The position numbers and the translations under genes were made by a program. The notes beneath the pieces are model-generated. The model did no database searches. It was not told the origin of the DNA and saw only the letters and a list, made by a program, of their open reading frames with translations. A stretch of 16,106 nucleotides of DNA, taken from positions 1 to 16,106 of the forward strand of contig JAISXJ010000186.1 in the NCBI GenBank assembly GCA_031270565.1. The letters run 5' to 3'. Source of the DNA: Prevotellaceae bacterium. GTDB taxonomy: Bacteria > Bacteroidota > Bacteroidia > Bacteroidales > Paludibacteraceae. The stretch's first letter is position 1. Each line of letters opens with the position of its first letter. This document shows positions 1 through 8,740 of the stretch, piece after piece.

Positions 1-107
1 GTTCAATAAATTTAGTCGTTTTGCGCGACTCGGCATAGTCAAACAAGTTTGCCTCTGCTCTCTCTGCTTAAAACGTTCATCTATCTCAATTCCGTTTTCT
101 ATCAAAA

Positions 108-126
108 ATAGCGCCTCAAAAAAAGA
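108..126. repeat. 19-bp dispersed repeat, copy 1
   Basis: The 19 bases here recur exactly, in the same orientation, at 10978-10996. They read ATAGCGCCTC, then seven A, then GA. Both copies are intergenic. The rest of 1-182 shows no convincing gene. The minus strand stays open from about 152 to the left edge, and in that frame the repeat reads SFFEAL, but the only ATG is at 36, only 12 codons from the edge. What the repeat belongs to is unknown. The internal A-run makes chance identity somewhat easier than for an ordinary 19-mer. Confidence 0.6.
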
Positions 127-182
127 TTTAGCCCTGAAAATGGCGTTTTTTTATCAAAATGGTTTCTGCTAATCGCTAATTG

Positions 183-641
183 TCATTGCGAAAGAAGCTC
201 TATCAATAAAACTAAGGCATTGGTTACCGATGAAGCGGAATCGGGGATAGCGTTGATTTTGACTGCGTCGGTGATGATTGAGAAATCCAGTCCCAGCAGC
301 GAATTAATCACATTATCGGCAGTTCTCCGCGTAATTCTTTGCTGTGAGCCGGTAATCAAACCGTTCGCAAAGTCAACATAGTAGGATACATCGGTTAGTT
401 GACTTCTGAGTGTGGTACATTCCGACGCCAGAGTTGCCAGATTGAATAACGTGGTAACGTCCGATACGTCAACGGTTTTGGTACTTTGATACCGGTCATA
501 GAGGGACAGAAATGACACCCCCATCGAATGTCCCGACATATATGCCGCCGATTTCATTGACGTTTTGGTACCTGATATACTACAAGATGCAAACAGATAC
601 ATGATTGCTGACAAAATAGCGAAACGCTGTAGCGTTTTCAT
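183..641 (-). CDS. Small lipoprotein of unknown function
   Basis: A 152-residue predicted lipoprotein. The N-terminus has a short basic segment, a hydrophobic stretch and a lipobox ending LFASC, so Cys20 would be the lipidated residue after cleavage by signal peptidase II. The mature part is Ser/Thr/Ala-rich and mostly helical in character. It has no catalytic motif that I recognise. Its general look (a short lipoprotein with Asn/Leu-rich helices and a 'GLITGS' turn) recalls small Bacteroidales lipoproteins annotated only as hypothetical, so no function is offered. The start is fixed by the signal peptide. Upstream is the terminator of the neighbouring operon (757-793), so the gene probably has its own promoter. 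The best -7 candidate I see is GACATTTG near 675-682, one mismatch from TAnnTTTG and weak. A perfect 7-bp inverted repeat lies right after the start codon (622-637) and could fold in the mRNA. Confidence 0.8.
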   Translation of the reverse strand: MKTLQRFAILSAIMYLFASCSISGTKTSMKSAAYMSGHSMGVSFLSLYDRYQSTKTVDVSDVTTLFNLATLASECTTLRSQLTDVSYYVDFANGLITGSQQRITRRTADNVINSLLGLDFSIITDAVKINAIPDSASSVTNALVLLIELLSQ

Positions 642-756
642 ATAAAGCTAATTCTTTGATGTGTGCGGTTAGTTGATGCAAATGTCTGAGCAATGGCTCA
701 AAAGATGAAAAACAAAATCACCTCAATAAAAATTAATCCTTTATGGCATTTTCTAT

Positions 757-793
757 AAAAAAGCGCCGCCCAAAATTTTGACGGCGCTTTTTT
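757..793 (-). terminator. Intrinsic terminator of the receptor/lipoprotein operon
   Basis: On the minus strand a GC-rich stem (GCGCCG pairing CGGCGC, extended to 12 bp by flanking A/T runs: 757-768 with 782-793) ends in a run of U. The loop itself contains the palindrome CAAAATTTTG. It lies 15 bases past the stop codon at 809, where a terminator for the three-gene operon is expected. The flanking A and T runs make it symmetrical, so it could work both ways, but no plus-strand gene precedes it. Confidence 0.9.
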
Positions 794-808
794 ATTGATA
801 TAATTTTC

Positions 809-2125
809 TTATTGTTTTCCTACAACAAGATTTTTCATTTCCCAAGTTGCACTTGCCTGGTCTGAACAGAGATATTTAAAAGCAACTCTTGTTGTTGCGG
901 AAATTGCGCTTGCAGGAATGTTCAATGCGCCTGTATTTACAAAAGCCCACGCACCTGTGCCGTGATAAACATTAGGTACTTCTACCCATGTGCTGTTTGC
1001 AACATCCGTGTAGTTTGCCGTTGCATAAACTTTGTACCATCCCTCTGCAATGCCTACTGTAATAGAGGGAGCTGGACCTCTTGCGTGTTCAAATGACATA
1101 ATAACGTCTGTTTGTCCACTCAAATCAATAGCAGGAGAAATAAGCCAGTCTTCATTTTGATGACTTGCGCCGCCTGTAAAACCACTAATTTGTGTGCAAA
1201 CATAGCTACTATTCAGATTCCAAACCTCTGCGCCGGAAACGCTTACTGCTGTAAATTTATCAAAACTTGTAGCATCCCCCAAAGATTCTTCTAAAAATTT
1301 TGAGGCATAAACAGGTACGTCGGGAGTGGTTGGAGCAACGTAGCCTTCCAAGTCAAAGTCTGTTAAATCTCTTACGCCCGGCACTGCAAAATAGCGAGCC
1401 AGATTGCCTTTAACAGCAAGCATTTTTTTGAGATTACCTGTATTGCTGCGCAAATTTACAATGTTGCGAATATTGCCGCTTGGAAGATTAACTGCTACAC
1501 AATTTGTGTAATCTGTTTCGTCTTGCGAGTCTGCAATCAATACAGCGGTATTGCGAACATCTGTGCCGAAAACTACGTCTTCAGGTCCATCAATAGAAGT
1601 TGTTTGATAATCAGTACTGTCCGGTGTAGCTGGGTCGTAAATAATACCGCCAACGATATACCCTTTTACCCAAACGCCGTCTTTGTCTGCTTCGGTTCCT
1701 GCTGTGTAGAAACCAATTGTCTGCGCTACATTATACGGACTCTCTTTTGTGCCGTCGCCATCGCCCGTAGATACTTCGCCGCCAACGTTGATAGTCAACG
1801 TTTGTGTAACGCTTTCTTTGTTGTTACTTGCCTTAACGGTTACAGTAAATACACCTGCTTCTGCTGGTGCAGCGCCTGAGAGAGTAACTTTGTTGTCGCC
1901 CTCTGTTTTACTAACCCACTCAGGCAAGTTCTGAAAAGCAAACTCTGTATCTCCTTGCGGGTTAATAACTTTAACCGTTACGTCAAAATTTAACTCGCCA
2001 CCGGTCTCAACGTTAACGTTGTTTGCCGAAGTGAATTTTATGGATGTCGGGTCTTCGGGCGTGTTTGTACAAGCCACGAACATTGCTGCAAGAGCAATTA
2101 CTGAAAATAATTTGATTTTTTTCAT
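809..2125 (-). CDS. Surface lipoprotein: Ig-like, DUF6359-like (OB-fold type) and choice-of-anchor J domains
   Basis: A 438-residue predicted lipoprotein with lipobox FVAC (Cys19). Domains in order: an Ig/cadherin-like sandwich at about 27-115; a Gly/Asp linker (116-128); a DUF6359-like module at about 130-262, recognised from YNVAQ near 131 and WVKGYIVGG near 152-160; then a C-terminal region of about 275-438 with the pattern of choice-of-anchor J/DUF5017-type jelly rolls (NEDWLISPAIDLS, later FKYLCS, ending NLVVG). These are family assignments by motif, not by search. It is probably exposed on the outer membrane. It is the last gene of an operon with the DUF5689 lipoprotein and the TonB-dependent receptor, so a role in capturing the receptor's ligand is inferred; the ligand is unknown. 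The 50-nt gap upstream is filled mostly by an AATTGTA heptamer array. No enzyme active site is visible. Such proteins are also annotated as OB-fold or hypothetical. Confidence 0.88.
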   Translation of the reverse strand: MKKIKLFSVIALAAMFVACTNTPEDPTSIKFTSANNVNVETGGELNFDVTVKVINPQGDTEFAFQNLPEWVSKTEGDNKVTLSGAAPAEAGVFTVTVKASNNKESVTQTLTINVGGEVSTGDGDGTKESPYNVAQTIGFYTAGTEADKDGVWVKGYIVGGIIYDPATPDSTDYQTTSIDGPEDVVFGTDVRNTAVLIADSQDETDYTNCVAVNLPSGNIRNIVNLRSNTGNLKKMLAVKGNLARYFAVPGVRDLTDFDLEGYVAPTTPDVPVYASKFLEESLGDATSFDKFTAVSVSGAEVWNLNSSYVCTQISGFTGGASHQNEDWLISPAIDLSGQTDVIMSFEHARGPAPSITVGIAEGWYKVYATANYTDVANSTWVEVPNVYHGTGAWAFVNTGALNIPASAISATTRVAFKYLCSDQASATWEMKNLVVGKQ

Positions 2126-2133
2126 ACTAAAAT

Positions 2134-2168
2134 AATTGTAAATTGTAAATTGTAAATTATAAATTGTT
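2134..2168. repeat. Heptamer tandem repeat, AATTGTA type, five units
   Basis: Five consecutive 7-bp units: AATTGTA three times, then AATTATA and AATTGTT. They fill most of the gap between the DUF5689 gene and the downstream lipoprotein gene, ending 8 bases before the latter's ATG (read on minus). Inside the operon mRNA they would form an A/U-rich untranslated spacer just upstream of the start codon. A change in unit number would alter the spacing. Confidence 0.9.
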
Positions 2169-2175
2169 AATTAAT

Positions 2176-3186
2176 TCACGGGTTCCATTTTTGTCCATTA
2201 TCATACAAATCCAAGTCGTCAAGTGAACGAATTGTGAGTTGCACGCTACCTGCATAGTTAGACTTATCCTGATAATGTCCAAGTATAGCGGTAACGGTTC
2301 CAACATATTCCTCTTCCGGAATTCTCACATTGCAAAACCGCGCATATTCACTTGTAGAAACAGACAGATAGCTGCCGGTACCGTCCTCTATATCGCGCGA
2401 CTGAGGAAAGCCTATATTATAGCCTCTTGCAGGGTCGTAGGTGCTTGGCGCAAAAATTTTTAAATCGTCAGCCAAAGCGCTTCCCTGCGATTTTTGATTG
2501 AAATGAATATTTTTAATACATATCAAACGTCCGTGCAAACTTCTGTCGGTCGTTATTGACTGGTTTATTTGCGCAATGGTGAGCGTATCAACAGTAATCG
2601 CCGCTACATCGGCGCTGCCGTACAGTTCCACACTTGTCATAAACACCGGCAACGGAATTCTGCCTACTTCGTAGCCGATTTTGCCCGCTCTGTTGGGGTC
2701 TGCCATAGATGGAACATTGTAGAAAGGCATGCCGAGTTGGAACATACCGGCATATTTGCCGATTGCCAAACCGTTGCATTTTACGGCAATAACCTGTCCA
2801 AGCGGAAACCAAGAGGAAAGTCCCGATGCATCAATAGAAATTTTCAGATGCCAGTCCGGATTTTTCAAATCTTGAATGAATATTGTTTTATAACAATTTC
2901 CCTGAGCATCGTCAGATGTTACGCGCCCTGCGATAATAATTTCTTTGCCGCAACTCTCCTCGGAAGGAATCGTATCTATGCTAAAAATTCCTGTTCCGCC
3001 GTCGTTTGGGCGCACCGGCTGCAAATCGCCTTTTTCCGAGCCAAATTCAGTAATCAGCGCCTCAATAGAGTATGTTGCCGCAGTCTCTGCATCGCTTACA
3101 GATTTGTTGTTCGGCGCAACAGGAGCATATTCTTTACAGGCAGCAAACGCCAAAGCCGAAAGTAATATTAATGACAGTTTTTTCAT
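2176..3186 (-). CDS. DUF5689-domain lipoprotein
   Basis: A 336-residue predicted lipoprotein. An in-frame ATG seven codons upstream (3207) also exists, but the start at 3186 is preferred because it gives a normal signal peptide, MKKLSLILLS..., with lipobox FAAC (Cys17). DUF5689 is recognised from the stretch around residues 82-106, with GRVTSDD followed by GN-YK and then IFIQD, the hallmark of this family; the domain probably runs from about 38 to about 330. The fold is thought to be OB-like. The protein sits between a TonB-dependent receptor gene (120-nt gap upstream) and another OB-type lipoprotein gene (50-nt gap downstream), all on one strand. That arrangement is common in Bacteroidota envelope loci. 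A role as an accessory, ligand-binding surface lipoprotein of the receptor is inferred from context. No catalytic residues can be assigned. Confidence 0.92.
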   Translation of the reverse strand: MKKLSLILLSALAFAACKEYAPVAPNNKSVSDAETAATYSIEALITEFGSEKGDLQPVRPNDGGTGIFSIDTIPSEESCGKEIIIAGRVTSDDAQGNCYKTIFIQDLKNPDWHLKISIDASGLSSWFPLGQVIAVKCNGLAIGKYAGMFQLGMPFYNVPSMADPNRAGKIGYEVGRIPLPVFMTSVELYGSADVAAITVDTLTIAQINQSITTDRSLHGRLICIKNIHFNQKSQGSALADDLKIFAPSTYDPARGYNIGFPQSRDIEDGTGSYLSVSTSEYARFCNVRIPEEEYVGTVTAILGHYQDKSNYAGSVQLTIRSLDDLDLYDNGQKWNP

Positions 3187-3306
3187 TATTTTTTTTATTA
3201 GAGCCAAGAATCAGGATTGTTGGCTGGTTATTTGCAAAATTAAATTGTTGTTTTTAATCCGTTTATCATTTGTTTGAACTGTTGTGATACGGCTCTTGAT
3301 TCCAAA

Positions 3307-6237
3307 TCAAAATTTATACCCGACATTCAAGAAAAAGTTTGTGCCGTAGGCGTAATAATATTTGTTCGGATATTTGCCGTAGTTGGTTGCAAGCGAATGG
3401 CTTTTTGCATCCCAAGGAATACGTCCCTGTTGATAACCGCCTGTGATAAGAGCGGTATTAAGCAGATTATTTACGCTCAAATTGATGCTGATTGATTTTC
3501 TGTTTTTGAGATAAATCAATTTTCCCACAGACAGGTCAAGCAAAAATCCTCCCTGCAATTTTTCCTGTGTGCCAAGCATTTCGCGAGCGGCAGAGGGTTT
3601 ATAACCAAGTATTACGCTTGGGTCATCTACATCTTTAATTTCTACATCTGCGCCATAACGTCCCCATTGGTTTGGGTCGCCTTCTATTCCGTTTCCGTAG
3701 TTTTCCGTTGAAAAGCGCGAAGGCGCAACGCTCAAATAGTTTTTATCAACATAGTTGAGCGTAATATCAGCAAACCACATTTTAGGGTGGAAATATTTGA
3801 GCGCCAAACTGCCTGCCGCTTGCGGTCCGGCAGCAATTTTCAGACCTTTTATTCTGGCAATATCTTCTTTGTCAAAATAATCATCACCCAAAACATCTAC
3901 GTCATTTATATTATCCTTTGTGTTCAAATTTGAACCGTTTTCAGCATTCATTGTAATACGGGCATCTTCCATATAAGAAAAATCGGAATAAGTGCCTGCT
4001 GCAACCAGTGTGAAATTTTGGTTCAATTTAATCGAAATTCCCATTTCAACGCCGCAGTGCCGTTTGTTGATGCCCGACATGGCAACATTAACAAATGTGC
4101 GGTAGTCGTCATCATAGTAGCCATTGCGTTCTACGGCGTCAAGAATTTCCGTATAGAAAGCGGAAATGCGCCCTAAAACTCTTGGGAATGAGAAATTATA
4201 ACTCACATCACCTGTAAAAACTTTTTCAGAAACAAGATTTTCTACCTGCGTATCTTTTATCCTTTGCGAAATGTATGAATTATAAGCTACAGGCGCCTGC
4301 GTTTCAGCCAGAACATTGGCGGTAATAATATTTCTGCCGTTGATTTTCCAAACAGCGCCTGCCTTAAATGCGGGGTCTGTAAACCATTTTACACGCCCCT
4401 TGCCTTTGGAAATGACATCTTCATTCGTCCAAATGCTCAACTGTTCTGCGCGTCCGTTTTTCATTCTGCCGAAGCGGTAGAATTGCGAGTATGTGGCTTG
4501 CAAAGCGTAATAAAGTTCCAGATTTCTAAAACTCCAATCGTTCTGAACATAAGCGGCAAGGTGCGTCAGATTTATATCATAATCATAATTTACTTTGTCG
4601 CCCTTATATGACACATCGGGACCGTCTATATTATTTTTCGCAAAATCGGAAATAAGATTATCCGGCAACGAGGAAGACCCTGTTGCATCTCTGTCGGCAA
4701 AAGCGTCTATATCATAAAATCTTTCTGCTGCAAGCATATCGTCAAGCGTTGCATAGTGAATGCCTTTGCTCTGTTTGGCTTCAATGCCTGCGGTGAGTTT
4801 CAGTTTGTCATTAAACGTATTTTTATAATTGGCATTAAAAGCCGTTTCCATTAAATCGTCATGGCGGCGCAGAAGCACATAAGCCGCATTTGTTGTGGGG
4901 TCTGTGCTATTGTAATTTGCCTGATATATTTCATGCCAGTTTACTTGCGTTACAAGCGGGTCTTTGCTGTTCCATAAGGCAACAGATTTTTCATAAGGCG
5001 ATAATAATCCGTCAGGTAAATTCAAATACTGATCGCCACTTGCGTCAAGATAAAAATGTCCGTCAAGCAATGAACTCGGCATATTTCGGTAATAATCAGG
5101 ACGCTGGTCTAACGCGCCGGACGACCTTAGAATGACCGAATTGCTGTATTTTGAATAATGGAATGCCACTCCCGCTTTTAAGTTTTGACTATCGGAAATT
5201 TTCCATTCATAATCTAAAATTGCTGTCGGGTCGAAACTTCTAACAATTCTCGAATTGCGTTTTTCGCCGTCCTGCCAACCCCAGTTAGGATTGTAGTAAC
5301 GTCCTTTTTCGTTCCAGTGCCCGATTTGAGCAAAATAACTTCTGTCCTTTTGATAAAGTCCGGTACCATTGCTGCCCTCAATAAAACCCTCGTATCTTTC
5401 TTCGCGCAAAGGATTTTTGCCGTTTATCAAATCATAAACTTCGCCTGTAACAGCGCTTTGTCCCGCTCTTTCTGTCGGTGCGCCGAATGTTGCAAAATGG
5501 ATAACGTGGTTGTTGCCAATCCGTTTTTCAGCCGCAAGAAAATAACCTGCACTCTTGTAAAAAGTGCCTTCCACAATGCCTTCGTGCGCATAACGGGTTA
5601 CGAGCGACCCCATAAAAGCCCAACCGTTTGGCATGAGCCCCGTAGCGTATGTGTATTGTATGCGTCCGGTGTAATTGCGGTTTGTCAGCGCGGCGGAAAG
5701 GTTGTTCCCTTTGGCAAATGACGAGGCGCGTACATCAATATTGGTGCTTGTGCCGATGTTGCCGAAAGTGTAGCCATTGCTTTCCATTCCGCGCGTAATT
5801 TCTTTGTTTCGCGTAGCGTAATTTAATCCGCCCAAAGACGAAAAATTAAAATTACCTCTCTCTAAACCATTGAAATATATACCGTTAATGTAAGTTTTCT
5901 GATATTCGTTATTGTAGCCGCGCAAACGAAACCGCGCAGGCGACAGCGAAAAAGCCGTTTGACGGTAGTACACATCAACATTAGAACCGAGCAAACCCGA
6001 AATGACTTGCTGTGCCGACACATTATCATCGTCAAAATCAAGGTCAAAATTCGCATCGAAATTCGACAGCAAAAAATCCTCCTGCATTTTCAGATAAGAT
6101 TCCTGAATGGAATCTGACACCGATAACTGTTCGGAATTTGTATAAGCCGGAATTTCTGACTCATTAGGAGTTGTTTGAGCGTAAACCGCCCCAAACGAAA
6201 CTGTCGCAATAACTGCGGTAATACATATTTTTTTCAT
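3307..6237 (-). CDS. TonB-dependent outer-membrane receptor
   Basis: A 976-residue outer-membrane transporter precursor. It has a signal peptide of about 20 residues (cleavage likely at VYA-Q), a short acidic segment (about 21-75, with DANFDLDFDDDN), a plug domain at about 76-195 (VISGLLGSNVDV, then FRLRGYNNEYQKTYINGI, typical plug motifs) and a long 22-strand-type barrel. It ends in an aromatic terminal strand, LNVGYKF, the usual C-terminal signal for barrel insertion. Unlike most Bacteroidota receptors of this sort, no N-terminal carboxypeptidase-like regulatory domain is visible, and I cannot point to a clear TonB box. It uses proton motive force through TonB-ExbBD to import a ligand; which one is unknown. 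It is first in an operon with two OB-type lipoproteins rather than a SusD partner, so it is not a classic polysaccharide-utilisation pair. A good promoter lies 44 bases upstream. Confidence 0.95.
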   Translation of the reverse strand: MKKICITAVIATVSFGAVYAQTTPNESEIPAYTNSEQLSVSDSIQESYLKMQEDFLLSNFDANFDLDFDDDNVSAQQVISGLLGSNVDVYYRQTAFSLSPARFRLRGYNNEYQKTYINGIYFNGLERGNFNFSSLGGLNYATRNKEITRGMESNGYTFGNIGTSTNIDVRASSFAKGNNLSAALTNRNYTGRIQYTYATGLMPNGWAFMGSLVTRYAHEGIVEGTFYKSAGYFLAAEKRIGNNHVIHFATFGAPTERAGQSAVTGEVYDLINGKNPLREERYEGFIEGSNGTGLYQKDRSYFAQIGHWNEKGRYYNPNWGWQDGEKRNSRIVRSFDPTAILDYEWKISDSQNLKAGVAFHYSKYSNSVILRSSGALDQRPDYYRNMPSSLLDGHFYLDASGDQYLNLPDGLLSPYEKSVALWNSKDPLVTQVNWHEIYQANYNSTDPTTNAAYVLLRRHDDLMETAFNANYKNTFNDKLKLTAGIEAKQSKGIHYATLDDMLAAERFYDIDAFADRDATGSSSLPDNLISDFAKNNIDGPDVSYKGDKVNYDYDINLTHLAAYVQNDWSFRNLELYYALQATYSQFYRFGRMKNGRAEQLSIWTNEDVISKGKGRVKWFTDPAFKAGAVWKINGRNIITANVLAETQAPVAYNSYISQRIKDTQVENLVSEKVFTGDVSYNFSFPRVLGRISAFYTEILDAVERNGYYDDDYRTFVNVAMSGINKRHCGVEMGISIKLNQNFTLVAAGTYSDFSYMEDARITMNAENGSNLNTKDNINDVDVLGDDYFDKEDIARIKGLKIAAGPQAAGSLALKYFHPKMWFADITLNYVDKNYLSVAPSRFSTENYGNGIEGDPNQWGRYGADVEIKDVDDPSVILGYKPSAAREMLGTQEKLQGGFLLDLSVGKLIYLKNRKSISINLSVNNLLNTALITGGYQQGRIPWDAKSHSLATNYGKYPNKYYYAYGTNFFLNVGYKF

Positions 6238-6280
6238 AAATAACTGATACCTTTAATGAAAACATTATAGAGAAAGATTG

Positions 6281-6307
6281 CAAAGGTACAACAAAAAATC
6301 ATATCAA
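6281..6307 (-). promoter_or_regulatory. Promoter of the TonB-receptor operon
   Basis: On minus, TACCTTTG (6288 down to 6281) fits the Bacteroidota -7 consensus TAnnTTTG exactly. A TTG at 6307-6305 lies 16 bases upstream as a possible -33 element, slightly closer than usual. Transcription would begin near 6275, leaving a leader of about 38 nt before the ATG at 6237. Confidence 0.75.
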
Positions 6308-6662
6308 TGGTTGTTATAATAACATTTTTTATGTTTTTAATAACAGCATCTTGAAAACCATTTGTTATATTCCCTCAAAAACAGGAAATTATCACAAAAT
6401 ATTTCCGTTTAAAAAAATTTTGTAACGCTACCCTTCGGACGCTTGGAGTGCCAAAAAACAATCCATAATAACAGAATCTTAGGAGTTGTTTACAGATAAA
6501 GTATGCAAATTTATTTTAGCCCCCCCCTTAGATAGCTTATTAGTTGCTGTCAAAATGACAGTAAAAAAGATTCGGCACTCTTTTTGTCTGTTCCGTCGGC
6601 AAAACTACAATTTTTATATATCAATTATGTAACAATCAAATTACAGAATTATTAAATTAAAC
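6308..6662. other. Long intergenic region upstream of htpG
   Basis: No gene is visible. It is A/T-rich and contains: a perfect hairpin CTGTCA-AAA-TGACAG at 6547-6561, about 100 bases before the htpG ATG and a plausible operator or mRNA structure; a separated inverted pair GAGTGCC (6446-6452) and GGCACTC (6574-6580); and a run of eight C at 6520-6527. I do not find an exact TAnnTTTG box for htpG. TTTG at 6583-6586 with TACAATTT 19 bases further on is the nearest, and it is weak. No CIRCE-type repeat was seen. Confidence 0.5.
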
Positions 6663-8732
6663 ATGACTATGGCAAAAGGAACTATTGGAGTAACTACGGA
6701 TAATATTTTTCCGGTGATAAAAAAATTTTTATACTCCGACCACGAAATTTTTCTGCGCGAACTGATATCCAACGCAGTGGATGCCACCCAGAAACTCAAA
6801 ACATTAGCCTCCGCCGGAGAATTTAACGGCGAAATCGGCGACACAACCATTCACGTAAAACTCGATGCAAAGAAAAAGACGCTGACCGTTTCCGACAACG
6901 GTATCGGCATGACGGCGGATGAGATAGTGAAATTCATCAACCAGATTGCTTTTTCTGGAGCTACCGAATTTCTCGACAAGTATAAGGACAATGCCAATGC
7001 CATTATCGGGCATTTTGGCTTAGGGTTCTATTCCGCTTTTATGGTGGCTGAAAAGGTTGAGATACGGACAAAATCGTGGATAGACGGCTCGCCCGCGCAA
7101 CACTGGACATGCGACGGCTCGCCCGAATTTACTCTTGAAGAGTGCGCAAAAGCCGAGCGCGGCACGGAAATCATTCTGCATATTGATGACGACAACAAAG
7201 AATTTCTCGAAGAACAGCGCATCAGTACGCTGCTGCATAAATATTGCAAATTCCTGCCTGTGCCGATTGCCTTTGGCAATAAAAAGGAGTGGAAAGACGG
7301 CAAGGAGGTGGAAACGGAGACGCTTAACATCATCAACAACACCGAGCCGGCATGGACAAAAAAGCCGGCAGACCTCACCGAGCAGGATTACGAGGCATTT
7401 TATCAGGAACTCTATCCCTACACCGAAGCCCCGCTCTTTCACATTCATCTGAACGTGGATTACCCCTTTAACCTGACCGGCATACTCTATTTTCCGCGCA
7501 TCAAGAATAACATGGAGTTGCAACGAAACAAAATACAGCTTTTCTGCAATCAGGTGTTTGTTACCGATTCGGTTGAGGGCATCGTCCCCGACTTTCTGAC
7601 CCTGCTGCACGGTGTGTTGGATTCGCCCGATATTCCGCTGAATGTCAGCCGCAGTTATCTGCAAAGCGACCAGAATGTTAAAAAGATTTCGGCGCACATC
7701 ACCAAAAAAGTTGCCGACAGATTGCATGAAATATTTAAAAACGACCGCGCCCAGTTTGAAGAAAAATGGGACGCACTCAAAGTATTCATCGTCTATGGCA
7801 TGCTCTCGGAAGAGAAATTCTATGACCGCGCTGTTGATTTTGCGCTCTTTAGGAACGTGGACGGTAAAGCCTTTACGCTCAAAGAATATAAAGAGCTGAT
7901 TTCGGGAGAACAAACGGACAAGGACGGCTCGCTCATCTATCTCTATGCCACCGATACCGACGCGCAGCACGCTTACATCGAGGCAGCGCAAGCCAAAGGT
8001 TACGATGTACTGCTCTTTGACGGGCAGTTGGATGTGCACTGGATTAGTCAACTGGAACAGAAAAATGAAAAAAATCGCTTTGTCCGCGTGGACAGCGACG
8101 TGATTGACAAACTGATTGTCAAGAATGAGTCGCCGGCGGGACATACATTGACAGCCGAACAGTTGACTGCCATTACTGCCATTTTTTCCTCACAGTTGCC
8201 GGCGATGAACAAAGTGGAATTTTTAGTTACCGTCGAGCAGACAACGTCCGAGTTGCAGCCGATTGTCATTACGCAAAATGAGTTTATGCGTCGTATGAAA
8301 GACATGTCGGCAATAGGCGGCAATCCGATGATGAGTTTCTATGGTGAAATGCCGGACAGCTATAATCTGGCGCTCAACACGGCGCATCCGTTGATTGACG
8401 CTATTTTGAAGGAGAGCGAGACCCTTTGCAACGACCAAATCGCGCCTTTTGTCTCCGAGATTGCCGAAAAAGAGCAACGCCGCGCCGCCCTCAAAGAAGC
8501 GCACAAAGACAAAAAAGAGGATGAAATTCCCGTTGCCGAAAAAGAAGAATTGTCGGAACTTGACAGAAGCCTGTCAGACCTTGCGGAGAAAAAGAAAGCT
8601 GTTTATGCCGATTTCGCCGTCAAACAGCCGCAGGTAAAACAGTTGATAGATTTGGCTTTGCTGGCAAACAATATGCTCAAAGGCAAATCATTGACGGAGT
8701 TTGTAAAGCGTAGCATATCACTCCTGAAGTAG
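6663..8732 (+). CDS. htpG: Molecular chaperone HtpG (bacterial Hsp90)
   Basis: A 689-residue HtpG of usual length for Bacteroidales (about 680). It is a cytoplasmic ATP-dependent dimeric chaperone that helps late folding and remodelling of client proteins, often together with DnaK. The GHKL ATPase domain shows the expected residues: RELISNAVDA with Glu33 and Asn37, DNGIGM at 78-83, and GHFGLGFYSAF starting at 116. The middle domain has IPLNVSRSYLQ, with the conserved catalytic arginine at 330. A charged, Lys/Glu-rich stretch (about 595-655) precedes the C-terminal end NNMLKGKSLTEFVKRS. Two starts are possible, Met1 and Met3 (ATG ACT ATG); the second fits relatives slightly better. No Shine-Dalgarno sequence is present, as is normal for this phylum. 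The gene is monocistronic, with minus-strand genes on both sides. Codon use looks more GC-rich than in the receptor operon. Confidence 0.98.
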   Translation: MTMAKGTIGVTTDNIFPVIKKFLYSDHEIFLRELISNAVDATQKLKTLASAGEFNGEIGDTTIHVKLDAKKKTLTVSDNGIGMTADEIVKFINQIAFSGATEFLDKYKDNANAIIGHFGLGFYSAFMVAEKVEIRTKSWIDGSPAQHWTCDGSPEFTLEECAKAERGTEIILHIDDDNKEFLEEQRISTLLHKYCKFLPVPIAFGNKKEWKDGKEVETETLNIINNTEPAWTKKPADLTEQDYEAFYQELYPYTEAPLFHIHLNVDYPFNLTGILYFPRIKNNMELQRNKIQLFCNQVFVTDSVEGIVPDFLTLLHGVLDSPDIPLNVSRSYLQSDQNVKKISAHITKKVADRLHEIFKNDRAQFEEKWDALKVFIVYGMLSEEKFYDRAVDFALFRNVDGKAFTLKEYKELISGEQTDKDGSLIYLYATDTDAQHAYIEAAQAKGYDVLLFDGQLDVHWISQLEQKNEKNRFVRVDSDVIDKLIVKNESPAGHTLTAEQLTAITAIFSSQLPAMNKVEFLVTVEQTTSELQPIVITQNEFMRRMKDMSAIGGNPMMSFYGEMPDSYNLALNTAHPLIDAILKESETLCNDQIAPFVSEIAEKEQRRAALKEAHKDKKEDEIPVAEKEELSELDRSLSDLAEKKKAVYADFAVKQPQVKQLIDLALLANNMLKGKSLTEFVKRSISLLK

Positions 8733-8740
8733 CGTTTCTT

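Noticed and set aside
1..152. Minus-strand open frame of about 50 codons reaching the left edge
   Set aside because: No plausible start other than an ATG 12 codons from the edge, no recognised family, and a length that could occur by chance; mentioned only with the 19-bp repeat.
2569..3165. 198-codon open frame on plus opposite the DUF5689 gene
   Set aside because: Composition rich in Arg, Cys and aromatic residues, no recognisable domain, and the opposite strand has a clear lipoprotein.
6470..6530. Possible insertion-sequence end before htpG (CTTAGGAGTTGTTTA... with C-run)
   Set aside because: The look is suggestive, but no matching opposite end, target duplication or transposase fragment was found.
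7020..8144. 374-codon open frame on minus inside htpG
   Set aside because: Wholly antisense to a certain htpG gene; the translation is Phe/Val/Arg-rich without a family motif, as expected from a mirrored frame in GC-richer codons.
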